Shown one piece after another: positions 14,075 through 27,164 of a stretch of 64,000 nucleotides of DNA. Origin of the DNA: Styela clava (taxonomy: Eukaryota > Chordata > Ascidiacea > Stolidobranchia > Styelidae). Every line of letters begins with the position of its first letter. Position 1 is the first letter of the stretch. The stretch lies in the NCBI RefSeq assembly GCF_964204865.1, contig NC_135256.1:23526703-23590702 (forward strand). The letters are read 5' to 3'. The notes below the pieces were generated by a model. It was given only the letters and a program-made list of their open reading frames with translations. It ran no database searches and had not been told where the DNA came from. The position numbers and the translations under genes were made by a program.

Positions 14075-14080
14075 TTTATT
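14075..14080 (-). promoter_or_regulatory. POLR3A: Candidate poly(A) signal of POLR3A
   Basis: TTTATT on the plus strand, AATAAA on the minus strand, about 150 nt past the POLR3A stop codon. No long poly(A) tract follows that would mark a fresh retrocopy. Confidence 0.5.
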
Positions 14081-14232
14081 CTGAGGAAGAGGATGAGTCG
14101 CTTTATCTATTTTGCTAGATGCATGTCGGCAACAATACAAATCACCCATAAAAGAAATTGAATGAACACAGAAGCAAAAAAAATTCAGTTTACATAATTC
14201 AATACCCAAATTGTACCCAACCCAAGGAAAAC

Positions 14233-17200
14233 CTATGCAATAGGAAGTGGAGTGTGAAGCTCAGGATTATCAAATATAAACTTCCTTTTCTGAGGTTTGG
14301 AACTCATTTGTGTCTTATGGAGCAGCTTAAATATTCCAGACCCAATACTCATTGGTATTCCCATGATAATACATTCTGAAACCCCTGAAATTGAATCTGA
14401 TTGGCCATAGTATGAAGCATCAAAAAGATGATCAGCAGTTTTTTCAAACGATGCCAGCATAAGCACACTTTCCTTCATACGAGCAAGGCCATATCGTGTA
14501 ATCCCAAGAACTTCTCCTTTGTATGTCATAAGATCAGCCAAAAGCATAAGGTGTCTGCGATCAATGCTCATGCCATGATTTACCATGGTATATTGCACTT
14601 CATTGATGATAGTTTGACGAGCAGCTTCGATTCCAAGACATTTTTCAACTTCCATTGTATTATTTGATGTTGTTTTTTCTCCATAAATTCCAGGAGTTCC
14701 GATAACGCCAGATAGATCATTTCCTTCTACAAGAAGTTTGTATTTTTTATTATCCTGTTTTTCATCAATGTGGATTACTGCCCTTGACACACCTACTAAA
14801 CCTTGTACAACTACATCTGTTACCATATCTTTTAACAATTGCATGGTGTGATACATGCTGCCCTTGTTCGTGTCAGTGGGATGAATTGTGATCACATCTT
14901 TGCTACGAATTATAACTTGATTTGGTTTGATGGGAAGATGTGATGTACATAAATTGTATCGTACAGTGTCTGCATTTACTTCCAGTTTCAACAGCCGTAC
15001 TCTTGTCATAGATAGCTTTATTATTAGAAAGCAATCATCAGTCTGATAAACTTCTTCAAAATATTCACTAATTTCACCAAGTGTTGTTCGTTCGATACGA
15101 CCTTTAATCTTTCTCGCAAAGTCCGAATCAGTATCATTTCGTAAATATGCAGTTATGATTGGGGTACTAATATTTTTTGAAGCATTAATGATTTCCTTGA
15201 TACGAGGAACGCCTAGTGTGATGTTCATAGATGCAACACCAGCAAAATGGAAAGTTTTTAAAGTCATTTGTGTACCGGGTTCACCTATACTTTGTGCACA
15301 CAACGCACCAACTGCTGTCCCAGGCTCCAGCCTTGCTTTCATATATTTCTTAGAACAGACCTCGATGAAAATATTTAACTGATTTTCAGTAATTCTATCT
15401 AACTGATACAAGACAGGTGGTCGAGTTGTTCCGTTGTCATTCACACCATATCTAGTTCTTGTATCTGCAATTCTTTTTGCGATACCTTTGAGATAATTTG
15501 TCAAATCGGATTTGAAAATATCACTTAGAGATGAATATTTAGAATCTAAAATTATTTTTTCAGCTTGAGAACATAGCAATGAGCTGCTTAAGGTTGAACT
15601 ATTTTGATCAGAATGTTTCGTTTTGACATACTCAAGCACACGATTAAAGTCGAGAGGTTGATCTTTCCCTTCCATGTCAGTTGGATCCAAGCCATCTCCT
15701 CCATAAATAAACTGAATGATATCTCTGGTAGAAGATCTGACAGTTAAATCATAATGTCCACATAAATCTTCCAGTGATTTCACCAATCTTCTTTGCATGT
15801 ATCCGGTCTCAGCTGTCTTAACTGCTGTATCAACCAGGCCTTCTCTGCCTCCCATAGTGTGAAAAAAAAATTCAGTTGGAGTAAGTCCGGAATAAAAACT
15901 ATTCTCAACAAATCCTCTCGCAGCTGGATCTTTAGAATGTTTCTCGAAATGTGGGAGTGAACGATCTTCAAATCCATTTGGAACTCTATTACCACTAATA
16001 GCTTGCTGACCAACACAAGCAATCATTTGAGAAATATTAATAAATGAACCTTTTGAGCCACAAACTGCCATAGTGAGTGGAGTATTGCTTCGATGAAGTT
16101 CCCGTAGACATGCTTTTCCAGCATGATCTCGAATAACAGATAACTCCTTTAATATGACGGCCTCCAAGGTTTGTTCCGGTGTGCATCCAGGTTGAGATTG
16201 AAGCTTGCCTTGTGCTAATGCAGAGATATATTCATCACATTTCTTATATCCATCTTCCAATAAATCTCTCTTTGCTGCAAGTAGCCCTTCCCCGGGTGTG
16301 ACATCACCTATTCCAATTGAAAAACCTCTGTTGCTTAAGTACACTGGGCAAACTCTCGCTAACCTCCACATTGCATCAGCTGCGGCTTGCTCCCCATAAT
16401 CTCTTAGAAGGATATAAAAAATGTTATTTTTCGAGCCAGATCCGAGTGTCGACTTGTCCATCGCTCCAGCTAAGAGCTGTGAGTTATAGATTACAACATA
16501 AGAGTCATTAACACAAAGATCTTCTCCGCTACCAGAATATTGCTTTCCTTTTGTTCTCAAATTTGCTTTAATTGGACATTCCTTGTTAGGTCGAAGAATC
16601 AATCCAAATATTTGCTTGCCTGTCCACAATGAACAAGGCTTCAATATTACTGGTGGAGGAAGATCAATTTTTATTCTTCGATCACGATATGCAAGTATAG
16701 AAGAAATAATTCTTGCAGCCTGAGCTCTTGAAAAAAAGACTTCTTTTCGTGTAAGTAGATAAGCTGCAGTGATGAAATCTTGTATAGCAGCAATGAGAAG
16801 TTCACCATTACGAGGCGTGACTAAATTGCTCTTCGTTCCCATCAAAATCAAAGCTTCTGCTTTTGCTTCTTCTGTCTGAGGAAGATGCAGATTCATTTCA
16901 TCTCCATCAAAGTCAGCATTGTAAGGATTGCATACACATTCATTGAAGCGGAAAGTTCTATGCGGCACAACTTTTGCAAAGTGAGACATGATGCTAAGTT
17001 TGTGGAGAGACGGCTGACGATTGAATAAAACTACATCTCCATCCATTAAATGCCTCTCAACAATATCGCCATACCTCAGTTCTGCTGCAATCTTTTGTCT
17101 GTTACCATACTTCAAAAATCTTTTCATGTTTGTATGTCTTTGCTGAAGAAAATTTGCTCCTGGATGTTTGTCGCTGCCATTTATAACAAGTTTCCGCATC

Positions 17201-18411
17201 AATTCAATATTACTTTTAGTCACTCTTTCAGGATAAGTTAAAATTTTTGCAACAAGTTCAGGAACACCAACTTGATCAATCCTCAAATTTGGGTCAGGAG
17301 AAATTACAGTTCGACCCGAAAAATCTACACGCTTTCCAGACAAATTACCACGAAATCTTCCCTGTTTGCCCTTGAGACGCTGTACAAAACCACGAGTGGG
17401 TTTTTGTGGTTTCATGTTAAATGGAATGCCAGATAACTCACTATTCATATACAAAGCACACTGCAGTTGCAGAAAATCCCAATCCTCCATTATCATTTGA
17501 GACTTTGCTCCAGAGGCCCGATGTTTTTCGATAACATTATTTAAGAACAAGATCTCAGTAAGTTTCATTGTTAAATCGTCTTCATTTGTACCAGACTTGA
17601 GATCATTGATGACAGAAGGTCTGATACACAATGGTGGGACAAGAAGTCTAGTTACTATCATATCTTGTGGTCTACCAACATCTCGATTCATCATTAATAA
17701 TGGGATATCTTCATCTGGAATTTTTTCAAAAAGGTCTTTAACAATCAGAGGGTTCAAATCTTCTTGAGCTCTATTAACAAGATTGTCAAGATCTTTGTTA
17801 TGTTTCTTTGCTGCTTCAAATGATTGAAAAAATTCTGTGATGCAAGGGTCAATAGACTTTTTAGTTGGGCTCTTATATTTTTCATGCACAATTTTAAGCA
17901 TCCCACATTTTTTCACTGTACCATTTAGCGCACCACAATACTGACAAAAATGCACTTTTTTGGTTTTCACAATAACTTTTTTGCGAAGAACACGTCGTTG
18001 CAAGTAAGTTAATCCAGGTTTTTTTAAAGAATTTAGAAAGTGCATTCTATCGGAATCTTCAAGCATCACATGACTACAGTCTTTACATATCATTTGTAAA
18101 ATACAAATAGTAGCTCGAAAATATCCAGCATGAAAGCATGGAAGTTCAAGGTCAACAAAACCATAATGCCCAACACAATCTGCCAAACTCTGACCGCATG
18201 TTTCACAATTTTTGTCTTTTCTGCTCGTACCCATGCGACGATCTAATACACCATATTCAACTGCAGTGTGGGACTGATCTTGCTGATACAAGTTTTTGCT
18301 CACACAATGAATATGTGAATATTTTCGCATCTCATCAGGTGTTTGAATGCTGAAACTGACATCGCTGATTTTCTTCGCCACATCGGCTTCTCGAAACTGT
18401 TCTTTAACCAT
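14233..18411 (-). CDS. POLR3A: DNA-directed RNA polymerase III largest subunit (RPC1)
   Basis: Catalytic core subunit of nuclear RNA polymerase III, which transcribes tRNA, 5S rRNA and U6 genes. The 1392-aa frame is full length for the family (human about 1390) and starts [16 protein letters not shown] as expected. The N-terminal zinc-binding set is visible (CETCG and CVGHYG around residues 69-82; CKDC near 109; CQYCG near 155). The Mg-binding catalytic loop [15 protein letters not shown] is near residue 500. The bridge-helix/trigger-loop region follows ([47 protein letters not shown]). The C terminus is intact ([21 protein letters not shown]). The whole coding sequence is one exon, unlike the many exons of vertebrate POLR3A. 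A possible 3' splice site (TTATTTCAG) lies about 35 nt upstream of the ATG, so a 5'-UTR intron or trans-splice site is possible. An AATAAA signal reads on the minus strand at 14075-14080. Confidence 0.98.
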   Translation of the reverse strand: MVKEQFREADVAKKISDVSFSIQTPDEMRKYSHIHCVSKNLYQQDQSHTAVEYGVLDRRMGTSRKDKNCETCGQSLADCVGHYGFVDLELPCFHAGYFRATICILQMICKDCSHVMLEDSDRMHFLNSLKKPGLTYLQRRVLRKKVIVKTKKVHFCQYCGALNGTVKKCGMLKIVHEKYKSPTKKSIDPCITEFFQSFEAAKKHNKDLDNLVNRAQEDLNPLIVKDLFEKIPDEDIPLLMMNRDVGRPQDMIVTRLLVPPLCIRPSVINDLKSGTNEDDLTMKLTEILFLNNVIEKHRASGAKSQMIMEDWDFLQLQCALYMNSELSGIPFNMKPQKPTRGFVQRLKGKQGRFRGNLSGKRVDFSGRTVISPDPNLRIDQVGVPELVAKILTYPERVTKSNIELMRKLVINGSDKHPGANFLQQRHTNMKRFLKYGNRQKIAAELRYGDIVERHLMDGDVVLFNRQPSLHKLSIMSHFAKVVPHRTFRFNECVCNPYNADFDGDEMNLHLPQTEEAKAEALILMGTKSNLVTPRNGELLIAAIQDFITAAYLLTRKEVFFSRAQAARIISSILAYRDRRIKIDLPPPVILKPCSLWTGKQIFGLILRPNKECPIKANLRTKGKQYSGSGEDLCVNDSYVVIYNSQLLAGAMDKSTLGSGSKNNIFYILLRDYGEQAAADAMWRLARVCPVYLSNRGFSIGIGDVTPGEGLLAAKRDLLEDGYKKCDEYISALAQGKLQSQPGCTPEQTLEAVILKELSVIRDHAGKACLRELHRSNTPLTMAVCGSKGSFINISQMIACVGQQAISGNRVPNGFEDRSLPHFEKHSKDPAARGFVENSFYSGLTPTEFFFHTMGGREGLVDTAVKTAETGYMQRRLVKSLEDLCGHYDLTVRSSTRDIIQFIYGGDGLDPTDMEGKDQPLDFNRVLEYVKTKHSDQNSSTLSSSLLCSQAEKIILDSKYSSLSDIFKSDLTNYLKGIAKRIADTRTRYGVNDNGTTRPPVLYQLDRITENQLNIFIEVCSKKYMKARLEPGTAVGALCAQSIGEPGTQMTLKTFHFAGVASMNITLGVPRIKEIINASKNISTPIITAYLRNDTDSDFARKIKGRIERTTLGEISEYFEEVYQTDDCFLIIKLSMTRVRLLKLEVNADTVRYNLCTSHLPIKPNQVIIRSKDVITIHPTDTNKGSMYHTMQLLKDMVTDVVVQGLVGVSRAVIHIDEKQDNKKYKLLVEGNDLSGVIGTPGIYGEKTTSNNTMEVEKCLGIEAARQTIINEVQYTMVNHGMSIDRRHLMLLADLMTYKGEVLGITRYGLARMKESVLMLASFEKTADHLFDASYYGQSDSISGVSECIIMGIPMSIGSGIFKLLHKTQMSSKPQKRKFIFDNPELHTPLPIA

Positions 18412-18698
18412 TTTAAATAGTTTCCAAAAATAGATTTATACCTGAAATAATAACAAAGATTTACAACCAAGGTCAATGATGTGCAAAACTTTTATTGAGA
18501 AAATGAGGCTCAATGAGCATTAGAATGAAAGTGCGATTCCTCATTATGATGTGATTACTGATTATTCATGACAGAAGTTGCTTTTCTCTGTTCAGCCAGG
18601 GAAAATACACAGAGGAATTGCCAATGAGTGGGATAAACATGTGTACCTATATCTACGGCTCCTAATTAGCCTGAAATTGGAAGTGTGCCGTAGGTATT

Positions 18699-19040
18699 GG
18701 CGCAGCGGTGTGGCTCAACGGGCTAAGCGTTAGGAATACGCTCGCCACCGCACCTCTAATTACTCTGCCTGGGTTCGCAGGTTCGAATCCCATGCAGGGA
18801 TGGTTATGTGCGAGAGGATTGCTGGACTCTTCGTCGTCGTTGGGTCATGGGTGGTTCACGTAACCGCTGGTTACGGCTTCCTCCACCACCAAGTCCATGC
18901 TTCCGAAAACAAACAATACAGTAAAACTAATCCCATACCAGACTTGGAATGGTAGCGGACGAGAGGCCGTGGTTCGCCATATGGATAAGGCGTCTTATCG
19001 GCTTTCCTCTCCCCCCGGATAAATATGTAAATCCTATCCT
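18699..19040 (+). repeat. tRNA-derived SINE (family A), near full length
   Basis: The head is tRNA-like, with a pol III A box TGGCTCAACGGG (18711-18722) and B box GGTTCGAATCC (18780-18790). An unrelated body follows (GTGCGAGAGGATTGCTGGAC, GGTTACGGCTTCCTCCACCA, GAGGCCGTGGTTCGCCATAT) and the tail is GGATAAATATGTAAATCCTA. A full copy lies in reverse at 37797-38118, and fragments occur at 12.1, 20.1, 39.2, 43.9, 45.3/45.55 and 59.4 kb. Confidence 0.8.
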
Positions 19041-19324
19041 ATTTTGCTAATCGGTATCGAAGTGAAAGATACAACAATCATTTAGCTAAATGAAAGCATT
19101 GATAATAATACTACACAGGCTCAAAATAATCATACAATAATACAGAAATCGCAAATATATGATAAGTTCTTTTTGAAGAAGACATTGGTTAAAAGGTGTG
19201 TCTGCCACTTCGGTACAGGAATCATTAAACAGCTTTTCGTTACAAATATATTGTGGAGGAAGAAGTAATAACCCTTAAATGAAACACCATACCGTATGAT
19301 GGCAATGATTCCAGCAACCCTCCT

Positions 19325-19640
19325 TTGCACAGTCAAACAGGCTGGTCGGTTTGGCGCAACTTGCTATAGGCCTACCTGTATGTTAGGAATACACTTCTGC
19401 ACTTGCAACCGCACCTGTGGTTGGTGTGGGAAGATAAACTCTACCACAATTCGTAATGAAATAAAGATGATTGACACGGAATGCAGCGGCGAGTTGTGAA
19501 CATGGACCCAATTTACTCGTCTTCAAGAACAATAGCGTTATCGGTAATATTGGCCTACCACGGTATATCCGCATGCCTTCCTGTTATGTGCGAGAAGATT
19601 GCTGAACTCCTCGCCGTCGTTGGGTGGTATATTGTTGACA
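19325..19640 (+). repeat. Second SINE-like repeat (family B)
   Basis: The stretch from GTCAAACAGGCTGGTCGGTT to GTGCGAGAAGATTGCTGAAC recurs in reverse orientation at 38130-38485. Its start resembles a degenerate tRNA-type head (TTAGGAATACACTTCTGCAC ... AACCGCACC). Its end joins the same GTGCGAGA.GATTGCTG motif as SINE-A, so the two families share part of their body. Confidence 0.6.
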
Positions 19641-20139
19641 AACAGTATAACTACTCCCATGGACCTTTCCCCGAGCATGGACTTCCTTGTTTACTTCGTG
19701 ACATTGGCCAATCATCAAGATGCAAAAAGTGACGTAACAATGCCCCTTTTCGCATCCGCTCAGACACTTTTCTCACTCAGACAGATTTTCAAGCGTGATT
19801 GTAAACATTACCTCGTTTTCGCGTTTTTGAACTCTATTCGTTAGTTTTCAGTTGTGTTTTGGGAACTTAAATAAAAATCAGATAATTCAATGATCACTCT
19901 GTCTTTCTAGGAGTTTCAATTTAATTGCAGTAATAAAAATTAGGCTGTGATAGACTAGCCTGAAATTCTTTACCGGTACTTTTAAAAAACAGATTGTTGT
20001 ATGCGATGAATCATAATGATGGTTTGAAACACATACCCCATTTTACAGACGCCAACTCGCAAAAGCACTCTTAAAATAGCCTTGACAATTTTGCAATGAT
20101 AAAGTATAGGGAGAATTTTCCGAGGGTCAAAGGTCGGGG

Positions 20140-20262
20140 AAAGGTCCATACCACCCGACTTGGAATGGTAACCGGACGAGAGGCCGTGGTTCGCCATATG
20201 GATAAGCCGTTTTATCGGCTTTCCTCTCCCTCGGGATAAATATGTAAATCATATCCTATCCC
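20140..20262 (+). repeat. SINE-A fragment (3' part only)
   Basis: Matches the last third of the 18.7-kb SINE: CGACTTGGAATGGTAACCGG, GAGGCCGTGGTTCGCCATAT, the TTATCGGCTTTCCTCTCCCT block and a GGATAAATATGTAAATC tail. The tRNA-related head is missing. Confidence 0.75.
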
Positions 20263-20644
20263 ACTTGACATTCTCAACTCCCTACGCCTGCTCGCACATA
20301 GCGGTATGTTAGTCGTTGCACATAGCCTATTGTTGGCTCGTTGCGTCACCTTTTTGGTGACAATTAAATTTTAATGCAAGATAGATAATGATTTATTTCC
20401 GATACAAGTACATAATACAATAAGCATGAGCAAATAATAATAAGCATAAAAATGTATACGGAAGGGGACGGGCAAGACTTCCAAGGTCAACAAGGTCGAC
20501 CGACCCCTAAGGTAAGATTCTACCAAGACAGGACACTCTAAAGCAGGCATCATAATTACAATAGAAGAAATATAAATTTTTGAGTTTTAAGCCCGGTTAA
20601 GAGGCCCCAGAAATCAATTCCCCGAAAGTATTGGAATAGAAATA

Positions 20645-21425
20645 AAAATTACAAGGAACAAGAACATCACATGATTACGCAGATCATGTTTTTAATAGTA
20701 ATTAAAAATGCGAGAAAGAATAAGAAGGGCGTCGGGCTAATGAGAATGAGGCAATTTCTATGAATAGGTGCAAAATTAAAAATACCATACTTCCCAAGCT
20801 ATATAGTACATATAATTATTATTTCAGACTATATATAATAGTATCTTCAATAATTTTCACAAAGACATATGAAGAATCCATATATAAGATTGTGAATTCC
20901 TATCCATTTTATAAATCTGATAGCATACACTGTGATTTGCATGATATTGCATCATATTATGATCCGCTGAAATGCTGTTTTAATTTGCAAATAGGGTGGT
21001 ATCAATCAAAGATTGAAAATTACAAGAAAAAAGAACATCGCATGATTATGCAGGTTATACTTTTTTTTAATAGTAAATAAAAATGCGAAAAGAAGTGAAA
21101 AATTAAGAAGGGCATAAGCCTAATTATAATTTCCTCAAATTTAATTTTACTTTATGTTCGACAAAAATCAAATAGTGAAAATGAGGAAATGAGGCAGTTT
21201 CTATGAATGGGTGAAAAATTTAAAATACCATATTTCCAAAGCTATATAGTACATATGAACACTTCAGACTATATATAATAGTATCTTCAATAATTTTCAC
21301 AGAGACATACATCTATAAAATGGTGATTTCCTATCCATTTTATGAATCTGATAGCATACACTGAGATTTGAACGTCACTGCATCACATTATAATCCGCTA
21401 ATAAATGTTGTTTTAGTTTGCGATC
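20645..21425 (-). repeat. Tandemly duplicated LINE 3' region
   Basis: Two diverged direct copies, about 20645-20995 and 21015-21425. Shared blocks: the ATTACAAG.A..AAGAACATC start, AAAATGCGA.AAAGAA, GAGGCA.TTTCTATGAAT.GG, GCTATATAGTACATAT, AGACTATATATAATAGTATC and TCTGATAGCATACACTG. The right copy contains the end of the LINE reading frame at 21375. The left copy also includes the last few codons. This is either a 5'-truncated second insertion or a tandem duplication of the 3' end. Confidence 0.75.
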
Positions 21426-24400
21426 AAATAATTGTGGGGAACACTGTTTCATACTCTGTGGAATACTTTGCCATACATTAATACCTTCCAGCTTGAGCGA
21501 TTTCTTCATGCATGAAGAGTGATATCGCGGGGTGAAATACAATTTATTTGATGTACTCCTGGTCTCATATGGATGGATATTTGAAATTTTGACAAAAAAG
21601 TTTTGAAAATACTCTGGCAGCAGCACATTTTCATAACGATACATAAATTTTCCCACTTCACTTATGTAGAGTTCTTTCAATTGAAGAAATTCACAATGAT
21701 GATACAGTTTTGCATTATTTATACGTATTTGTCTAGATGACTCTCGGTACATCATACATCTAATCATCTTATTTTGTAAAACGGCAAGGGGTCTTAAAGC
21801 AGTTTTTGTCGCGTTACCCCAACATAATATACCATATCGAAGATGTGAAAAGGCCAGGCTATTATAAACTATTTTAAGGGTTTCAAGATTTACAAATCTC
21901 CTTAATTTATAAAGCATTCCAAGTGATTGAGAAAGTTTTTTTGAAAGGTAATCTATGTGATTTTTCCAATTAAGTTTTTCATCCAGAACTATTCCCAAAT
22001 ATTTTATAGTACTTGTTCATTCCAAGCTAATTGTGCCAACTTCTAATTTAAAGTTTTCAAACCTTATATTTTTCCCAGACCCAAAAACCATGAATTTTGT
22101 TTTCGGATAGTTAAGCGACAATTTATTTAGTTTCAACCAATGGTCAATTTGCTTTATTTTCAAATTCATTGCATGTTGGAGATCTACAATATTTGTGGCA
22201 GAGTCAAGCAGAGCTGTATCATCAGCGAATAGTGTGGTATCGAACGCACTGGTAGTAGGAAGGTCATTGATGTAGACTAAAAATAGTAGGGGACCAAGAG
22301 TGCTACCTTGTGGGACTCCACAAGATACATATTGAAGGGAAGATTTGTAACCATTCGATTCAATGAATTGTTGACGCTTCGTTAGATAAGATCGAATTAG
22401 ATTAAGTGGCAATCCACGTATGCCATAATGGGACAATTTGTATAATAAAATAGTGTGGTCAACCGTATCGAATGCCTTTGCCAAATCTAGGAAAATAGCA
22501 CAAGTTACTTTATTATCTGATAAATTATTCAATATTGATTCTTTTAGTTTGACTACAGCAAGCTCTGTAGAATGTGCATTTCGGAAACCAAATTGGGAGT
22601 TACTGATAATTTCATTAGTATCAAAAAAGTTTATCAGTCTTTTATACAAGGCTTTTTCAATGACTTTTGCAAATTGAGATAGTAATGATATTGGACGATA
22701 ATTATTCATGTCATCCCTTTTACCCTTTTTATACAATGGAACAACTTTGGCAAGTTTTAGAATATCTGGGAAAATACCTACCCTGAAGCTAGCATTGATC
22801 AAATTTGTTAAAACAGGTGCTATGACAAACTTAGCTATTTTTATAAGTTTGATAGGAATATTGTCAGAGCCTGATGATTTTTTTTCATCCAACTCATTCA
22901 AAAAATTTACAATTTCACATTCAGTAACATCTGTTAGATAAAAAGATCCATTTTTGCTAGGACCAAGCTTGTGTTGAGAGTCTCTAATAGTAGTGTTAAT
23001 TTTCGCAGCAAGATTTTTCCCTACATCTGCAAAATGTTTGTTTAGGGCATCACAAATCATATTATGGTTCCTAATTTCAGAGCTATCAAAATTTAGACAT
23101 GTTGGCATGTCATTTGACTTAGATTTTCTGTCAATTATTTGTCGAATTTGTTTCCAGGTTTTGGATATATTCTTCTGGCATGACCTGAAACAATCCTTAT
23201 GGTAATCTTCATAGGCTAGTGAAAGCAGCTTCCGAAGCTTGTCTCTATATCTTTTATATTGTATAAATCTTACTTCATTTCTACGCTTACAGAATTTTTG
23301 ATATAGCCTATTTTTGGTCTTAATAGATTTATATAGTCCCACGGTTATCCATGGTTTTAATTTCAATTTAGTACACTTCCTTGACAAAGTTTTCATAGGG
23401 GCATGTTGCTCAATTACAGATTTAATCGAGGATACAAAGACAGAAAATTTTGAATTTATATCTGAAACAGAATCAGTTTTCTGTTTCAGCAACAAGCCCA
23501 AATGTTCAATGTAATTTTCTTGATTAAATTCTTTGAAATCTCTGTGCAGGATTTTTATTTTATGTCTCATGCAATCAAGATTGATTTGTATAAGTAAAGG
23601 AAAATGGTCTGATATGTCATAAGTAATAATGCTAGTTTTCACATGATATTTCACATTGTTATAATACAAATGATCAAGGATAGTAGAGGTACTCTTACAT
23701 ATTCTTGTGGGCTTATTGATTGCACATAGAAAACCAGCACTATGAATGTCATCAATATATCTATGTATTTTGCTATCTATATCATACTTGAGAATATCAA
23801 TATTGAAGTCCCCCGCAATGTAAGCTGGTATATCACAAGAGGTAATGTTGGTTAGATTTTCAACAAATTTGGATTGAAACTCAAATATATTATATGACGG
23901 GTGTCTATATACCACACCTATTACAAAGCTCTTTTTTGGAAGCTTATAACATTTTAGTTTAATTTCTACCCACAGATTTTCACAGCCATTCAATTGGAAT
24001 TGTAGGTCAGAGCGTTCTACAGCAGTCAACGTATTTATCACATAAAGTCCCACTCCACCAGCTTTTGTGGAAGAATCAGAATGGAAAAAAGAGTACCCAG
24101 TTATTGAGACATCATGATTCATTCCCCCCAATTTGGTTTCCGAGATAGCAATAACTTCTGGTAAATTAGATCCTTCATGGAGGATAAATTCAATTTGAGA
24201 TTTGTTACGATACAAACTTCTCACATTTAAATGTAGCATAACAAAGGAAGATTTTGATTTATTCCTCAGATGCTAGTTACTACCAGTATTCCAATCTGTT
24301 ACATCAGATAATACGGCAGTTTTGTCATTAATATCAGAAAGGATGTTGCAGTCATACGGCGTGGACAAATTTTCTTCTATACATACTTTGCAATAAAAGG

Positions 24401-24560
24401 GACTGAAATCATTATTCATGTTTCTAGTTTGATATGAGGTCAGCTGTGAGCATTCAAAGTGAATCCAGTAGCGACAAATTTGACAGTGAATGCTATCCAA
24501 ATAACCAGAACAATCTTTGTTACAAAATTTGCACTCTGTCATAATTTTGGTAAAAGGCAT
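21375..24560 (-). pseudogene. LINE (CR1/Jockey-group) zinc finger-endonuclease-reverse transcriptase frame with two in-frame stops
   Basis: Retrotransposon protein. From the 5' side the frame encodes a PHD-like finger (CKFCNKDC ... CQICRYWIHFEC ... FYCKVC). An APE-type endonuclease follows (MLHLNVRSL, SETKL, VIGVVYRHP, AGDFNIDIL, YDISDHFPL). Next is a reverse transcriptase (YRPISLLSQFAKVIEK, FGFRNAHSTELA, DLAKAFDTVDH, GVPQGSTLGPLLFLVYINDL, and the catalytic FADDTAL). The C-terminal region starts YLGIVLDEKLNWKNH. All parts share one reading frame over 3.2 kb, broken only by TAG at 24273-24275 and TGA at 22017-22019. Intact pieces are 95, 740 and 207 or more codons. The 3' UTR continues to lower coordinates. 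A CR1/L2/Jockey-type placement is likely but not resolved to clade. Confidence 0.88.
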
Positions 24561-26033
24561 CTAATTATAGATTGGTGTACTGCCATATTTCGCTTTACAA
24601 ATGGAGCCTCACATGAAAATATTACCATAAATAAGGGCACGGAGAGCATTAACGAATTTTGTCAAGGTCTTTCTCATTTGTTATTTTTAAAGCCCTCGCA
24701 GTTTCATTCTTTCTCACAAAAATATTACAATGATAGGTCCATGCATACTTGTAGTTTCAAAAACAGAAAAACAGAATTTTCGTACTGAGATTTTAGAACC
24801 GAATTATATTTTTCTGATTTTTGTTTCATGTTTTGTTTTTTTTTTCAATTTAAAGGCTTGTCTTTGTATCAGATTGGTTCTTATTAGCCTGAGTATTTTA
24901 AAAGTTCAACAGCCCGAAAATTTTTGTGTGCTTATTTCTGGCCCAAGCCATGTTTAACAAGTTTTGTGTTTATTTTTGTAAGTGCGTGTTGATGAGCGGG
25001 CACATGATACTCATCATGTTTTAAACTTTTTTAAAAGTTTTGCTCGCTCTCCAGAATTCTTCATTTTCAATTTGTCTGTATTGCGAAGTTTTCAAAAAAA
25101 AAAAAAAAACTATCCATCTACTTACCTTAGGTAGATGATGGATAGGTATTTATATTTGGTTATTACGTATTTTCTCATTTCAGATTGCGTTAAAAGTCCG
25201 CTTTTATCAGAAGCGTGTGCTCAGAGATAAGCAGTTCCAAATAAAGTGCCTGACCATTCCTTAGAAAACGGGTAGGCCTATGTAAAATTGGAATGGCAGA
25301 TATCCTGCAGGTATAGCAGTGCAACGAATATTTAATTAGAGCTTTGCTAAATTTACTATTATTTTATTATTACTTTTTTTATTTCTAAATTTCGTATGAA
25401 ATCTGATATTTCGTCCAAGATTTCGCTGTATTATTTTATCCATGGGAACACTGGATGTCTGGTTTGATTATTGCTACGCTAAACTCGGAATTTTTTAAGG
25501 GTATCGGTAGCGTCAAGGGTAAAAACTGCTTCGCTCTGTGTAACGTGTCCATATATTTGAGCATTTCTTTGTTGTAATTGTAAATGCAATTGTAATTTCT
25601 TATATTTTGCACGGAGTAATTGTAATGTAATTAAAAAATTTGAGGGAGTAATTGTAATGGTAATTGAACTGAATTAATGTAATTGACTCAACTCTGCATG
25701 GTACACAGCATGAGGTTCAGTTGTGAACGAACTTAACATTTTGTCAAGTGTAAACGTTTTGGAACCGTCATACTTTAAAATACAAAATGAGAACCACATC
25801 CCGTATCCGTCTTTGATTCGTCCGTGTAAATCAACAAGAGAGCTATGCTCAAATATATGTCCAAGCTGTAACAATGTGGAGAGTATTTCTTGTCGTAAAT
25901 TATGTTATTATAGGATAACATATTTGATCCTGGCCAGGCGCTGTGCTTTTACGCAAATAGAGCACATTTTTTAATTTGTGCATAGAAAACGGAACATTCA
26001 GTAAGTTTATAGTCTAGGACAGGTTCAAAATTA
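24561..26033. other. Non-coding stretch 5' of the LINE
   Basis: May include the 5' UTR of the LINE. An A16 tract lies near 25097, flanked by short direct repeats of the TAGGTAGATGATGGATAGG kind. I recognise no gene. Confidence 0.35.
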
Positions 26034-26673
26034 TCACTCGATGATCTCAAAGTTTCGTTTTTTATCCAAAAACTGATTATTATAATTTTCAGTACTGCTT
26101 ACTGTTTGAAATGTAGACCCTAGTAGATTTGCCTTGTCATAATCACTTGTGACAGAAGCACCATATTGATCCGTAAGTCTAGGAATATTGTAATTTCTTG
26201 AAGAATTTAAAAATCCTTGTACCATTTTCCAAAGTTTCGAAAACTGGGTTGGCGATCTAATCGAGTCGCAGAATCCTCGCCATTTTCATATACGCGGTTT
26301 TCTGAGTCGAATAGCCTTTGTGCAGTCCTTTGTCCACCATGGTACTGACCTTTCATAATTATAACTTTAGGTCTAGGAATTGATTTGTTGACCGTGTGAA
26401 TGAGTTTAGATGTAAAACTATTGTTAAAGCTATCGATGTCTAATGTATTGGTGATACGAAGAACTAATGATGGTAACAGGTTTGAAAACTTTAACAGTCA
26501 GCTTTTTTTTAAATCATTTGTTACATTTGTATGACATTGTGGCGCGATGTCTGGAGAAGCCACAAACAGATCTAGTAATGACCATCGATGATCTGGATGT
26601 TAGTTGACGGCTGTATTGAGTCTTGTGGGATGCTCTGTGTTAAGTATCACAAGATAATGTTTATCTATTATAC

Positions 26674-27164
26674 CAGTGGTCGGCAACCACAGGGCCGCGG
26701 CCCATCGCCGGTCCGCGGAAAGTTTACTACCGGTCCGAAGAAAGGTGACATAAAAATGGACAAGGGCCTAATAACACCTCTACAATCTAACCACAAACTC
26801 TACGACTAAAAAACAGCACCAGACAAACACAACGCATTGGTTATTGCTAAACGAACATCGAGCAATACCCAGATATAGATACAGAAGCTGTACAAGCATT
26901 GTTAGCTTTCACAACATCGTATTTGTTTAAGGCCGGGTTTTCAATTGGAAAATTAAAAATTGGGAACTGTCCATTGCCAGCAAATAAATGTAGATCTCGC
27001 ATCAAATAGCATCATCTTTGTCTTTGAATTTATTGTCAACGTAAATTTTCAAACGCGTGTACTTTATTGCATAAGCTTATATAGTTCATTTGTATGAGGG
27101 CGGTCCGCCAAAATTTTGATCATGATATCCCGGTCCGTCACTTAGAAAAGGTTGCCGACCACTG
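26674..27164. mobile_element. hAT-type non-autonomous element with perfect 8-bp target duplication
   Basis: Terminal inverted repeats CAGTGGTCGGCAACC / GGTTGCCGACCACTG bound 491 bp with no transposase. The 8-bp target duplication TATTATAC is present at 26666-26673 and 27165-27172. The 5' subterminal GGGCCGCGGCCCATCGCCGG is typical of the Charlie-like hAT group. It interrupts the endonuclease of the old LINE. Confidence 0.93.

Noticed and set aside
18711-18790. Possible tRNA gene with A and B boxes
   Set aside because: The tRNA-like head runs into a shared 260-bp body with several dispersed copies, and no good cloverleaf is evident; it is a SINE head.
20760-21080. Plus-strand 106-codon frame
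   Set aside because: It lies antisense across the duplicated LINE 3' UTR and has no domain.
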